Positions 1-7,697 of a stretch of 40,845 bases of DNA are shown piece after piece; positions within the stretch are counted from its first letter, which is position 1; every line of letters begins with the position of its first letter. This DNA is from Candidatus Corynebacterium faecigallinarum (lineage in GTDB: Bacteria; Actinomycetota; Actinomycetes; Mycobacteriales; Mycobacteriaceae): NCBI GenBank assembly GCA_019120175.1, contig DWVP01000011.1:1-40845 (forward strand). Reading direction: 5' to 3'. The notes under the pieces were generated by a model. It did no database searches. It had not been told where the DNA came from and saw only the letters and a list, made by a program, of their open reading frames with translations. A program made the translations under genes and the position numbers.

Positions 1-9
1 GTTTAAGTT

Positions 10-126
10 TGTCGGTGGTTTTAGCGGCGGGGTCACGCCCGGTCCCTTTCCGAACCCGGAAGCTAAGCCTGCCTGCGCCGATGGTACTGCACCTGGGAGG
101 GTGTGGGAGAGTAGGTCGCCGCCGGC
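10..126 (+). rRNA. rrf: 5S ribosomal RNA
   Basis: The stretch has the conserved actinobacterial 5S core: the CGCCCGGTCCCTTTCCGAAC block near 37-56, GAAGCTAAGCCT near 59-70, and GGTGTGGGAGAGTAGG near 100-115. GTCGGTGG at 11-18 pairs fully, with G-U pairs, with CCGCCGGC at 119-126, forming terminal helix I, which sets the ends to within a few bases. It presumably closes an rRNA operon whose 16S and 23S genes lie left of the window. The ends are inferred from the helix. Confidence 0.93.
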
Positions 127-314
127 ATTTATCTTGTGGCTGTTGAGGTCCTGGTTGCTGATGATCCTGTGTGGATCGTCGGCGGCCGGGGCCTTCAGTC
201 GTTTCTGGGGGAGGTTGTCGGGGAAGCTTCGTCGGAGGAGGCCTTCGTTCGGTCCTCGTGGGGAGGTTCGCGCCCGGGAGTGCTTGTCCGGGCGACGCCG
301 GCGGTCTTCCGGAG

Positions 315-572
315 TTGACAGCCCCGGTGCAGGGGTCCGCACGCAGTATCGAGCGGGCATTCCGCGCAGAGACAGGAATGACCCTGAGACGTTGGTGGCG
401 GGTGGCCCGCATGCAGGCGGCTGAACGCTTGCTCACGACGTCGACCACGGTGGACACGGTTGCCCAGCGGGTTGGTTGCTCCAGCACGAACGCGTTCCGG
501 CGGGCGTTCTTCGATCACCACGGGTTTACCCGGGGGTATACGTGGGCCGTCGGCACCGGGAAAAGTGAATAG
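315..572 (+). pseudogene. AraC-family helix-turn-helix remnant (5' truncated)
   Basis: The reading frame from about 315 encodes the two helix-turn-helix units of an AraC/XylS DNA-binding domain: RSIERAFRAETGM, then RMQAAERLL, then VDTVAQRVGCSSTNAFRRAF and DHHGFTRGY. An intact member would have 200 or more residues of sensor domain ahead of this. Here the sequence upstream has no recognisable domain, and the open frame begins at an arbitrary ATG (171) with Gly/Arg-rich shadow coding. It is most likely the 3' remnant of a regulator lost next to the rRNA operon. A short stand-alone domain protein is possible but less likely. Positions 127-314 hold nothing I can support. Confidence 0.5.
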
Positions 573-591
573 TGTTTACTCTGCGTGATAT

Positions 592-1281
592 ATGAGATAC
601 ATGATCCGTATGCCCCGGCACGCCAGCCCACCCTCCCGTCGCATGGCAGCAGCGGCGGGAGTGACGGTGATTGCCCTGGCGCTACCTGGCTGTTCGGACG
701 ACGAGGACGTGCCGTCGGTTACCGCGGTGGAGGTCAGTGCCGCACAGGGGGAGGGGGATCCGCTCCGCTTCGACACCGATGACATCGCTGAGCTGCTGCG
801 CGCCCAGCCTGGCGAGTTGGATGCGGTCGCGGACGCTGAGGAGATCGTCGAACGGCTTCTGGTCCAGTTCGGGACGATTGAGGACGATGATGATGACGAG
901 AGCAGTGCCGGGGGCGCCGGGGACGATGAAGGTCGCCCCGAACGCCCTGAACAGCCCGGCATGATGGTCGATGCAGGGGCGGACAGTGACGAGGTGTTCC
1001 GGGAACTCCTGAATCTGGCTGCGGCTGATTTCCGGGATTATCAGCGACACATTGATTCATCCGGTGACAGTTCGGACGATGCTCCCGACCGGGCTAATGC
1101 GCTCGAGGAGGGGCGTTCGCTTGCTGCTGAGGAGCAGGAGAATCTGATGGCGATCGCCGATAGCGTCGCCGAACACGCGGATGAGGATGCGATCAATGCA
1201 GTGCGTCTGCGCAGCGACATCAATGGTCGCGGCGTGGAAATCCGTGGGTACCTGTACCGGTCGATGGCCGATCAGCCGTAG
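592..1281 (+). CDS. Putative secreted lipoprotein, unknown function
   Basis: The 229-residue product begins with an Arg-rich n-region, a hydrophobic stretch (VTVIALALPGC) and a Cys that fits a lipobox, so export and lipid anchoring on the outer face of the membrane are inferred. The mature part is acidic and low in complexity around residues 97-125 (a run of Asp/Glu, then Gly/Pro/Glu), and then mainly helical. ATG codons at 592, 601 and 610 are all possible starts. No family was recognised. A degraded gene with a similar N-terminus follows immediately, suggesting an ancestral tandem duplication. Third codon positions are G/C-rich, supporting real coding. Confidence 0.6.
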   Translation: MRYMIRMPRHASPPSRRMAAAAGVTVIALALPGCSDDEDVPSVTAVEVSAAQGEGDPLRFDTDDIAELLRAQPGELDAVADAEEIVERLLVQFGTIEDDDDDESSAGGAGDDEGRPERPEQPGMMVDAGADSDEVFRELLNLAAADFRDYQRHIDSSGDSSDDAPDRANALEEGRSLAAEEQENLMAIADSVAEHADEDAINAVRLRSDINGRGVEIRGYLYRSMADQP

Positions 1282-1287
1282 TGAACA

Positions 1288-1717
1288 ATGTCCACGTACA
1301 TGCGATGGTGGATTCATGACGTTTGTGGTCGAAGCTTGTCTGCCCGCCCTGTCCGCTATGTGTCCGCGATGGCGGCGGTGACGGTCGCCGCGGTTGTTCT
1401 GGCGAGTTGTTCCGATAATGGTGACGGGCAGGACGTTCCGACGGTGAGTCCACGATTGATGCCGCGGTCGAGGCGGTGAGTGATTTTGTGGGGACGCTGC
1501 TGGTATTGAGAGCGCGCGGGTGGGTTTACGGTCGTACGGCAATGTCTCCGGTGAGGTGTCGCTGGTGACCAGATCTTCGAGTCCTTCGTCGATCTGCAGA
1601 TCGCCGGAATCCGGGCGCAGCTGGGGGCGAACGAGGAGTGGCCGGTACCCGCCCGGGCGCTCGCTGGGTCGCTTGCAGGGCCACACCTTGAGCATATCTC
1701 CCGATGTGCACATATGA
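1288..1717 (+). pseudogene. Decayed lipoprotein-like gene, multiple frameshifts
   Basis: The 5' part encodes VTVAAVVLASCSDNGDGQDV, a lipobox followed by an acidic linker very like the preceding lipoprotein. After about 1440 sensible coding moves between frames. One frame gives ESTIDAAVEAVSDFVGTLLV (about 1444-1506), another IESARVGLRSYGNVSGEVS (about 1507-1565), and a third QIFESFVDLQIAGIRAQLG (about 1571-1627). Each has G/C third positions, and none continues. This is best read as a pseudogenised paralogue of the upstream lipoprotein gene, though the ends are uncertain. Confidence 0.45.
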
Positions 1718-1746
1718 GTGACCCAGCTCACTGCACGGTCATGGTT

Positions 1747-1896
1747 ATGTTGCGTAAAAGAAGCAGAAGTTCCGTTGCGGCCGTGCTGGGCGGCCTGGCA
1801 CTTGTGGTGGAGGCCACCGAGTTCCTGACCGAGCCCTTCGGGTGGTTGTCGGAGAACATGCACCCCTTGCCGGAGAACGCCGTGCCGGGATCCTGA
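1747..1896 (+). CDS. Possible small hydrophobic peptide, unknown
   Basis: A 49-codon frame beginning ATG TTG CGT encodes a basic N-terminus (MLRKRSRSS), a hydrophobic segment (VAAVLGGLALVVEA) and a polar tail. The layout resembles a signal-anchored peptide, as in other short membrane peptides of actinobacteria. There is no clear ribosome-binding site and no family match, and ATG 1714 or 1741 in the same frame are equally possible starts. It could also be a remnant belonging to the decayed lipoprotein gene just upstream. Confidence 0.22.
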   Translation: MLRKRSRSSVAAVLGGLALVVEATEFLTEPFGWLSENMHPLPENAVPGS

Positions 1897-1949
1897 TCTG
1901 CGAAGACTCAGTGAACGAGGTTTTCTGATATGAATATTACGATTTAAGT

Positions 1950-1962
1950 AACGGTACCCGTT
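1950..1962. promoter_or_regulatory. Inverted repeat, possible operator ahead of SDR gene
   Basis: AACGG-TAC-CCGTT is a perfect 5-bp inverted repeat with a 3-bp centre, 22 bp upstream of the dehydrogenase start. The surrounding DNA (ATATTACGATTTAAGTAA) is AT-rich for this genome, as expected of a promoter. The binding protein is unknown. Confidence 0.3.
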
Positions 1963-1984
1963 CCGGCATTGTAGGTTGGCGTGC

Positions 1985-2761
1985 ATGGCAAACAAGAAGA
2001 GCATTTTCATCTCCGGTGGCGCGGCCGGAATCGGTCGCGAGGTCGCACTTAAGTTCCGTGACAAGGGCTGGATCGTCGGTGCCTATGACATCGATGAAGT
2101 CAACCTGGCGAAGCTGAAGGAAGACTACCCGGATATCATCACCGGACACCTCGACGTCACCGACTACCAGAGCTGGGAGGATGCCCTCGCAGACTTCACC
2201 TCCCACACCGGCGGCAAGCTGAACGTGCTGGACAACAACGCCGGCATCATCGGCGACCTGGACGTCGCCGAGCAGCCTGCCGGGCTGATCGCCAAGACCA
2301 TCGAGATCAACTGCACCGGTGTCACTTTCGGCGCAAAGGCCGCCTACCCCTACCTCAAGGTCACCGAGGGCGCTCACATGATCTCGATGGGTTCTGCCTC
2401 GGGTATCTACGGCCAGCCGCACATCACCCCCTACTCCGCCTCCAAGTTCTACGTCCGTGGTTTCACCCAGGCCATGAGCCTGGAGTGGCGCAAGGACGAC
2501 ATCCGCGTCGTCAACCTCATGCCGCTGTGGGTCAAGACCCCGCTGGCCGACGTCGAGGCCGCTTCCACCAAGCGTCTCGGTGTGCGGATCGACACCGACG
2601 AGGTCGCCGCCGCCGTCTGGAAGTCCGTGAACCCGAAGGGCTGGCTCGAGCGCCAGCGCCAGGACTACTCCGTGTCCCTGCCGGACCTGGCCCTGCGCTG
2701 GTCGGCACGTTTCGCCCCGGCCCCGGTCGTCCGCCAGGTCAACAAGCTCATCGCCGGCTAG
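1985..2761 (+). CDS. Short-chain dehydrogenase/reductase (SDR)
   Basis: The product (258 residues) is a classical SDR, a soluble NAD(P)-dependent oxidoreductase with a Rossmann fold. Visible motifs are the cofactor loop GGAAGIG near residue 10, an Asp after the second strand (YDID) that usually favours NAD(H), the NNAG motif, the catalytic Ser in SMGSASG, and YSASK with catalytic Tyr and Lys. The substrate cannot be read from the sequence. The ATG at 1985 (MANKKSIF) is preferred because the N-terminus then matches SDR length; an in-frame TTG at 1976 is the alternative. It is probably monocistronic, since a hairpin follows and the next gene is unrelated. Confidence 0.92.
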   Translation: MANKKSIFISGGAAGIGREVALKFRDKGWIVGAYDIDEVNLAKLKEDYPDIITGHLDVTDYQSWEDALADFTSHTGGKLNVLDNNAGIIGDLDVAEQPAGLIAKTIEINCTGVTFGAKAAYPYLKVTEGAHMISMGSASGIYGQPHITPYSASKFYVRGFTQAMSLEWRKDDIRVVNLMPLWVKTPLADVEAASTKRLGVRIDTDEVAAAVWKSVNPKGWLERQRQDYSVSLPDLALRWSARFAPAPVVRQVNKLIAG

Positions 2762-2842
2762 ATCTGGCGAGAACTGTGGTTGAGTGCCGCCACGTGCGCG
2801 TGCGCACCGTGCACCTGGCTTGAGGTGACCTCGCCACCATGA

Positions 2843-2882
2843 CACCCGACACCCTGCTGGCCGGCCCGCGGGGCGTCGGGTG
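2843..2882 (+). terminator. Hairpin downstream of SDR gene
   Basis: CACCCGAC (2843-2850) and GTCGGGTG (2875-2882) are perfect inverted arms around a GC-rich loop that itself contains GCCGGCC. It lies about 80 bp after the SDR stop and has no T-tract. The 3' arm overlaps the GTG at 2880, the first possible start of the next frame, which makes that GTG doubtful as the real start. Confidence 0.35.
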
Positions 2883-3443
2883 CTTCTGGAATTCGTGCTG
2901 CTCAGTGAAGAGCGAGCCCGCCCCGGAGAGGGGCTGCTGCCGCTGCGCAGCGCCGTGGTCAAGGCCGCCCACCATCTCGGCGAGCAGACCGGCACCGTCT
3001 ACATGTCCTTCTCCTCGTCCGCAGGCTCGGGGCATACCGACGGTGACGACACCACCGACCTGACCGACATATCCAATGGCTCCTACGGTCGCGACTATCC
3101 GGAGGTCATGCCACCGGACGTCGTCGCGTGCCTGATCCGGGAGACCCCGCTGGCCGAACCCACACCGGAGCTGCTCGAGGCCGCGCTGGACATCTCCGTC
3201 GGTGCCGCCATGTGTTGGCAGCCACCGCACGGCGAGGACGTTTTGGCGTCCTCCCCGGTCGTGGTCGCAGCGCTGCAGGACGCGGCGGAGGTCGTTGCCG
3301 CGTCCCCGCATGTGCGGTGGTGGGACGCACCTCTCATCCAGGATGCGCTGGACGATCAGTGGACCGTGTCCTGGTCGGATCAGCCCGGCAGCCCCGCCAC
3401 CGGCATCTCGGTGTGCCCGGCCCAGCAATCGGGGGAGCAATGA
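2880..3443 (+). CDS. Unknown protein, 5' half of a probably frameshifted gene
   Basis: The frame has strong G/C third-position bias and encodes up to 187 residues. GTG 2880 and GTG 2895 are candidate starts. The N-terminal part reads LLEFVLLSEERARPGEG and the C-terminal part ALQDAAEVVAASPHVRWWDAPLIQDAL. No family was recognised, and no signal peptide or membrane helix is evident. The stop TGA (3441-3443) falls right after a run of five G at 3431-3435. If that run had one G fewer, the frame would continue without interruption into the next coding segment (NEWWSFPDG...), giving one protein of about 350 residues. It is therefore probably one gene with a frameshift or sequencing error. Confidence 0.6.
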   Translation: MLLEFVLLSEERARPGEGLLPLRSAVVKAAHHLGEQTGTVYMSFSSSAGSGHTDGDDTTDLTDISNGSYGRDYPEVMPPDVVACLIRETPLAEPTPELLEAALDISVGAAMCWQPPHGEDVLASSPVVVAALQDAAEVVAASPHVRWWDAPLIQDALDDQWTVSWSDQPGSPATGISVCPAQQSGEQ

Positions 3444-3930
3444 GTGGTGGTCGTTCCCGGACGGACACTCCGGGAGCACCGCGTCGGGTGACGGCACAGC
3501 GCTGCTCTCGTCCACCCGTAGCCTGGCTGACGGCAGTCCGTCCCCCGACAGTCACACCGGTGACTCCCGCGAGCTCCCCGCAGGGTTGATGTTCGTCGAG
3601 GACGTCTACTCGGACAGTGCCTGGGTCCGGGCGCTGCACATCCCACGGGATGGCGAGGACGGCACAGACGGCGCAGACGGCACCATCGTCGAGATCACTG
3701 ACCGCGACGACTGGCCTGCGATCTCGCACCACTACGACGGGGTGCACCTCAGTGTCGCCGGCTACCTCGTCGCAGCAACCCGGGCCATCTTCCTGGATGA
3801 CCGGACGGCCTGCGTCATCGCCGGTTGGGGCCCGGACACCACTTACTGGTTCGCTCCCGTTCGGGAGGACGCGACGGCCACCCGGTGGGCGCGCGACGAC
3901 GGGCGGCGCTGGCGCAGCACGGCGTCCTGA
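3439..3930 (+). pseudogene. Unknown protein, 3' half of the frameshifted gene
   Basis: From about 3439 this frame carries clear coding bias but has no start codon until ATG 3589 (TTG at 3586). The sequence includes EWWSFPDGHSGST, VEDVYSDSAWVRALHIP, a GEDGTDGADGT low-complexity run, and a well-formed C-terminus (HYDGVHLSVAGYLVAAT, VIAGWGPDTTYWFAPVRE). The Trp/Tyr-rich end looks like a folded domain, but I do not recognise it. The lack of a start, together with the in-phase junction to the preceding frame after removal of one G, suggests this is the second half of the same gene. Independent translation from 3589 remains possible. Confidence 0.5.
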
Positions 3931-3954
3931 CGTCCTGCACCACCCATGACTCCT

Positions 3955-3973
3955 GTCACGCCCAGGTCGTGAC
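3955..3973. promoter_or_regulatory. Inverted repeat upstream of ABC/two-component operon
   Basis: GTCACG-CCCAGGT-CGTGAC is a perfect 6-bp inverted repeat 45 bp upstream of the ABC ATPase start. Such spacing fits an operator, for example for the NarL-type regulator encoded at the end of this operon, but it could also be a weak terminator for the preceding gene. A hexamer TGGAAT at 4006-4011 lies 6 nt ahead of the ATG and may be the -10 of a leaderless transcript. Confidence 0.35.
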
Positions 3974-4017
3974 GGCGCCCCCTGGCCAATTCGGTGTGAC
4001 CGGGGTGGAATGGAGTC

Positions 4018-4956
4018 ATGAGAGCTTCACCCACAGAAACCACACAGGCCATCGCCGCGACTGGGTTGTGCAAGTCCTTTCGCGGCTCCGCCGGCAAACC
4101 CGTCCACGCGCTGCGCGATGTCACGGTACAGATCGGTACCGGTGAGATCGTCGCCCTGCTCGGCCCCAACGGTGCTGGAAAGACCACCCTGATCGACCTG
4201 GTCCTCGGGCTGACCAAACCCACCGAGGGCACGGTCTCCGTGTTGGGGACATCGCCACGCCAGGCCATCAACAGTCAACGCATCGGCGCGGTCATGCAGA
4301 CCGGCGGCCTGCTGCCGGACGTCTCCGTCGAGGGCACCATCAAGATGATCGCCTCGACCCTGATCGATCCGCTGCCGATCGACGAGGTCCTGGAACGCGC
4401 CGACCTGACTGATCTGCGAAAACGTCGAGTTTCCCGCTGTTCCGGCGGTGAGCAGCAACGGCTGCGCTTCGCCCTGGCGTTGCTCGGGGACCCGGACATC
4501 CTGATCCTCGACGAGCCGACTACCGGCATGGACGCCACCGCCCGGCACGACTTCTGGGATACCATGCGCGGCCAGGCGGAGCTCGGCACCACCATCATCT
4601 TCGCCACGCACTACCTGGAGGAGGCGCAGAACTTCGCCCAGCGGATCGTCCTGCTGGACGGTGGCGGGGTCATCGCCGACGGCACCCCGGCCGAACTGCA
4701 GGCCATCGACAGCGACATCCGCGTGGAATACGACCTCGACGGCGAACACCATCAGGTCACCACCAAGGACTCAGCAGACTCGGACGACCTGGTCCGCGAG
4801 CTGTTGACCACCACCGACGCGAAGAATGTGCGCATCTCCGCGCACACCCTCGAGGACACCTTCATCCGGCTGACCCGCAAGAGCGGGTACGCCGGGGACG
4901 CTGGGAACACCGGGAACACCGGAGACACCGGAGACACCGGGAGTGAGGAATCATGA
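4018..4956 (+). CDS. ABC transporter ATP-binding protein (DrrA/LnrL-like)
   Basis: This 312-residue ATPase powers an export-type ABC transporter with the permease encoded next. It has Walker A (GPNGAGKT, about residues 50-57), a signature with the variant start CSGGEQQR (about 143-150), Walker B with catalytic Glu (ILILDEP) and the H-loop (FATHYLEE). A C-terminal extension (RVEYDLDGEHHQVTT) resembles drug-export ATPases of the DrrA type. The very C-terminus is a tandem run (AGNTGNTGDTGDTG) encoded by short DNA repeats. The gene ends in ATGA shared with the permease, so the two are translationally coupled. Genes for a sensor kinase and response regulator follow, as in exporters that detoxify membrane-active antibiotics. 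The substrate is unknown. Confidence 0.92.
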   Translation: MRASPTETTQAIAATGLCKSFRGSAGKPVHALRDVTVQIGTGEIVALLGPNGAGKTTLIDLVLGLTKPTEGTVSVLGTSPRQAINSQRIGAVMQTGGLLPDVSVEGTIKMIASTLIDPLPIDEVLERADLTDLRKRRVSRCSGGEQQRLRFALALLGDPDILILDEPTTGMDATARHDFWDTMRGQAELGTTIIFATHYLEEAQNFAQRIVLLDGGGVIADGTPAELQAIDSDIRVEYDLDGEHHQVTTKDSADSDDLVRELLTTTDAKNVRISAHTLEDTFIRLTRKSGYAGDAGNTGNTGDTGDTGSEES

Positions 4957-5789
4957 GCATCGCCACGACACCCACCAACCCGAACACGCCCACCACGAAC
5001 CGCGCCACGAACCGCTCGAGCGCCAGCACCACCGTGAGCTTCGCCCTGCACGACCTGCGGCGCCTGTCCCGCGACGGTGCGATGCTCTTCTTCTCCATGG
5101 TGCTGCCCGTCATCTTCTACCTGGTCTTCGGCCAGGCGATGGGCTTCGGTGATGAACCGGTCGGCCAGGGCAACGTGAAGGCCTCGATCATGATCGGGAT
5201 GGCGCTGTACGCCGGCATCACCGGCGCGACCGCGGCTGCCGGCCAGGTCGTCGTCGAGGCCGAAACCGGCTGGGGACGCCAACTCGCCCTCACCCCGCTG
5301 ACCGGCGGCCAGATCCTGGCGTCCCGGATGCTGGGCATCATCATCCGGGCCGTCCTGCCGGTCGCCGCGGTGTTCATCGTCGGCGCGGTCACCGGGGCGG
5401 ACATGCCTGGCTCGGCATGGGTCATCGCGCTGGTCCTGTGCGTCGTCTGCTCCATCCCCTTCGGTTTCTACGGCATGATCTGGGCGCAGATCTGGCCCAC
5501 CGAGACCGCCACCAGCATCGCCGGCACGTCCATCGTGATCCTGGCGTTTCTCGGTAACGTGTTCATGCCACTGCCGGAGACGATGTTGAACGTCGGACGC
5601 TTCAGCCCGCTCTACGGCGCGGCGTCCCTGGCCCGCTGGCCGCTGACCGAAGGTCGGCAGTCGGTGAGTTTCGGCGACGGATTCGTCGAGGACCCCCTGT
5701 GGTACGCCGTGGCGAATTTCATCGCCTGGACGCTACTGTTCATCGGCGTGGTACTCGTTCTGCACAACCGGGAGAAGGGACGCCAGTGA
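4953..5789 (+). CDS. ABC-2 type transporter permease
   Basis: The 278-residue protein has a Thr/Asn-rich cytoplasmic N-terminus followed by about six membrane helices in ABC-2 order. One is MLFFSMVLPVIFYLVFGQAM; others lie around MIGMALYAGITGATAAA, IIIRAVLPVAAVFIVGAV, WVIALVLCVVCSIPFG, IAGTSIVILAFLGNVFMPL and FIAWTLLFIGVVLVL. The segment between helices 2 and 3 (AETGWGRQLALTPLTGGQILASRM) is the typical ABC-2 coupling region. It overlaps the ATPase gene by 4 nt (ATGA) and the kinase gene by 3 nt, which points to one coupled operon. The ATPase and permease together should form a homodimeric 2+2 exporter in the cytoplasmic membrane. Confidence 0.9.
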   Translation: MSIATTPTNPNTPTTNRATNRSSASTTVSFALHDLRRLSRDGAMLFFSMVLPVIFYLVFGQAMGFGDEPVGQGNVKASIMIGMALYAGITGATAAAGQVVVEAETGWGRQLALTPLTGGQILASRMLGIIIRAVLPVAAVFIVGAVTGADMPGSAWVIALVLCVVCSIPFGFYGMIWAQIWPTETATSIAGTSIVILAFLGNVFMPLPETMLNVGRFSPLYGAASLARWPLTEGRQSVSFGDGFVEDPLWYAVANFIAWTLLFIGVVLVLHNREKGRQ

Positions 5790-7003
5790 GCGAACCAGGC
5801 AGCACCAGGCGCGTTGGCCGATGCGCTGGCGGACGCGGCGGCGACACAGGTGCCAGCGGCACAACCACCGGCCGCATCCGCCTGTGGGCCCGCTTCCGGG
5901 AGGACTTCAACGGCACCGACAGCCTGATGGCCTCCGTCTGGCTGGTGGTGCTGGTCTTCCCGGCGTTCCTACTGGTCATGTCGGATGCTTCACTGTTCCG
6001 CAAGATCACCGGGGTGGTCCTGCTCGTGGTGTTCTCCGTGACGTACTCCCTGGGCTTCGGCCTGGCGGAAACCTTCCCACGACGGATGACCATGCCCCAA
6101 CGGGCCGGTTTCTGGTTCACCGTCCTGATCGTGGTGTCGGTACCGACGGTGCTGGTCATCGGGGTGTGGGCGGTGTTCCTGGTGCCCTTCTACGTCGCGG
6201 CGGTGTCCTTCACCCTGCCGATGATCTACAGCCTCCCGGCGGTGGTGACGATCATGCTGGGCTCCACCGGGCTGGTGTACCTGGCGGCACCGGACGCCGT
6301 GGTACCGACGATGGGGGCCACGGTCGCCAGCCCGATCATGATCTACCTCGTGGCCCTGGCGTCCCGACGCTCCGAGGAGAAGAGCCGGCTGTCCCACGAA
6401 CTGTCCCTGTCGCACGAACGAGAGAGCATTGCCGTGGACGTCCACGACCTGCTCGGCCACTCGCTGACCGTGGTGACCCTGAAGTCGGAGGTCGCCACCC
6501 GCCTGGTCGACACCGACCCGGCGGCGGCGAAGGCCGAGCTGGAGCAGATCACCCGGATCTCGCGCACCGCCCTGGCCGAGGTGCGTTCCACGGTCACCCG
6601 GATGCGGAGGCCGGACCTGGACGGGGAGGTCGCCGCGGCGCGCCGGGCGTTGGACACCGCCGGGGTCATCGCCGTCCTGCCGGACGACACCTCGGTGGCG
6701 GGCACGAACTCGCACCTGTTCAGTTGGGTGATCCGGGAGGCGGTGACCAATGTGGTGCGCCATGCCGAGGCGTCGCGGTGCGAGGTGACGATGAGCGGCG
6801 ACAGGGTGCGCGTCGTCGACGACGGGGTGGGGTTTGAGGGAGCTGCCGGGGGCGCTGCCGATGGTGAGGGCCTGGCGGGCCTGCGCGCCCGGGTGGAGGA
6901 CGCCGGTGGGACGCTGACCTTGAGCTCACGCACGGGTAGCGGCACCAGTGCCGGCGGCACCGGCACTACGCTGGTGGTCTCGATGACAGGAGAGAGCCCA
7001 TGA
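5786..7003 (+). CDS. NarL-type sensor histidine kinase (HisKA_3)
   Basis: The GTG at 5786, overlapping the permease stop (GTGA), gives a 405-residue protein. The longer frame to 5699 only re-reads permease DNA. About six membrane helices (residues about 47-190) form the sensor part, with little extracellular sequence, the intramembrane-sensing layout. The dimerisation/phospho-acceptor segment reads SIAVDVHDLLGHSLTVVTLKSE with the phosphorylated His in DVHD. The HATPase_c part has the N box (EAVTNVVRHAE), the G1 box (VVDDGVGF) and GLAGLRARVEDAGG. It should phosphorylate the response regulator encoded next. The combination with an ABC-2 exporter suggests sensing of a lipophilic compound that the exporter removes; that role is inferred. 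Confidence 0.92.
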   Translation: MSEPGSTRRVGRCAGGRGGDTGASGTTTGRIRLWARFREDFNGTDSLMASVWLVVLVFPAFLLVMSDASLFRKITGVVLLVVFSVTYSLGFGLAETFPRRMTMPQRAGFWFTVLIVVSVPTVLVIGVWAVFLVPFYVAAVSFTLPMIYSLPAVVTIMLGSTGLVYLAAPDAVVPTMGATVASPIMIYLVALASRRSEEKSRLSHELSLSHERESIAVDVHDLLGHSLTVVTLKSEVATRLVDTDPAAAKAELEQITRISRTALAEVRSTVTRMRRPDLDGEVAAARRALDTAGVIAVLPDDTSVAGTNSHLFSWVIREAVTNVVRHAEASRCEVTMSGDRVRVVDDGVGFEGAAGGAADGEGLAGLRARVEDAGGTLTLSSRTGSGTSAGGTGTTLVVSMTGESP

Positions 7004-7605
7004 TCCGCGTACTCATCGCCGATGACCAGGACCTGGTCCGCGGTGCGCTGGCGGCCTTGCTCGGCACCGAAACCGACATCGAGGTCGTCGCGCAGGTAGG
7101 ACGCGGCGATGAGGTCGTCGACGCCGTCCTCGCCCACCAGGTGGACGTCGCCCTGCTCGACATCGAGATGCCCGGCGCCAACGGTATCGAGGCGGCGGAG
7201 GCGCTGGTCGATGCCGGAGCGTCCTGCCGCTCGATGATCGTCACCACTTTCGGACGCCCCGGCTACCTGCGCAAAGCCCTGGCCGCGGGGGTCAGTGGGT
7301 TCCTGGTGAAGGACACTCCGCCGGCGCAGCTGGCTGAGGCGGTGCGGCGGGTGCACAAGGGGCTGCGCGTGGTCGACCCGGCGCTGGCCGAGGAGTCGCT
7401 GTTCACCCCGGACTCGCCGCTGACCGAGCGGGAGGTGGAGGTGTGCCGGGCAGCCCGGGGTGGGGCGGAGGTGAAGACCATCGCCGCGGCGGTGCATCTG
7501 TCACCGGGGACGGTGCGTAACCACCTGTCGTCGGTGATCGGCAAGACCGGGGCGTCCAACCGGTTTGAGGCGGTCAGTGTGGCCGAGCAGAACGGCTGGC
7601 TGTGA
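7000..7605 (+). CDS. NarL/LuxR-family response regulator
   Basis: The 201-residue regulator starts with an ATG overlapping the kinase stop (ATGA). The receiver domain shows the acidic pair (IADDQD), the phospho-acceptor Asp54 in ALLDIEMPG, Thr83 in MIVTTF and Lys104 in FLVKD. A LuxR-type helix-turn-helix occupies about residues 137-195 (LTEREVEVCRAARGG, TIAAAVHLSPGTVRNHLSSV). It is the partner of the preceding kinase and probably controls this operon, possibly through the inverted repeat at 3955-3973. It is intact, with the usual length for the family. Confidence 0.94.
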   Translation: MIRVLIADDQDLVRGALAALLGTETDIEVVAQVGRGDEVVDAVLAHQVDVALLDIEMPGANGIEAAEALVDAGASCRSMIVTTFGRPGYLRKALAAGVSGFLVKDTPPAQLAEAVRRVHKGLRVVDPALAEESLFTPDSPLTEREVEVCRAARGGAEVKTIAAAVHLSPGTVRNHLSSVIGKTGASNRFEAVSVAEQNGWL

Positions 7606-7614
7606 CGGGTCGGC

Positions 7615-7642
7615 CGTGACCTGATTGACGTGACCTGATTGC
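7615..7642 (+). repeat. Tandem 14-bp direct repeat
   Basis: CGTGACCTGATTGA (7615-7628) is followed directly by CGTGACCTGATTGC (7629-7642). It lies just after the response regulator stop and upstream of the DUF421 gene promoter. It could be a pair of half-sites for a regulator or a replication-slippage duplication. A small stem, GACCGG/CCGGTC, follows at 7646-7659. Confidence 0.55.
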
Positions 7643-7684
7643 CGGGACCGGCTCCGGTCGGCGCCTGACACCGGCTCACCCTGG

Positions 7685-7690
7685 CACAAT
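7685..7690 (+). promoter_or_regulatory. -10-like hexamer of leaderless promoter (DUF421 gene)
   Basis: CACAAT lies exactly 7 nt ahead of ATG 7698, matching the leaderless layout seen at several other genes here. No Shine-Dalgarno sequence is present. This decides the start in favour of 7698 over the in-frame ATG at 7689. Confidence 0.4.
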
Positions 7691-7697
7691 GGCAGCC

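Noticed and set aside
171..314. Open frame ahead of the AraC remnant as a full-length regulator
   Set aside because: The Gly/Arg-rich translation does not resemble an AraC sensor domain and has no ribosome-binding site.
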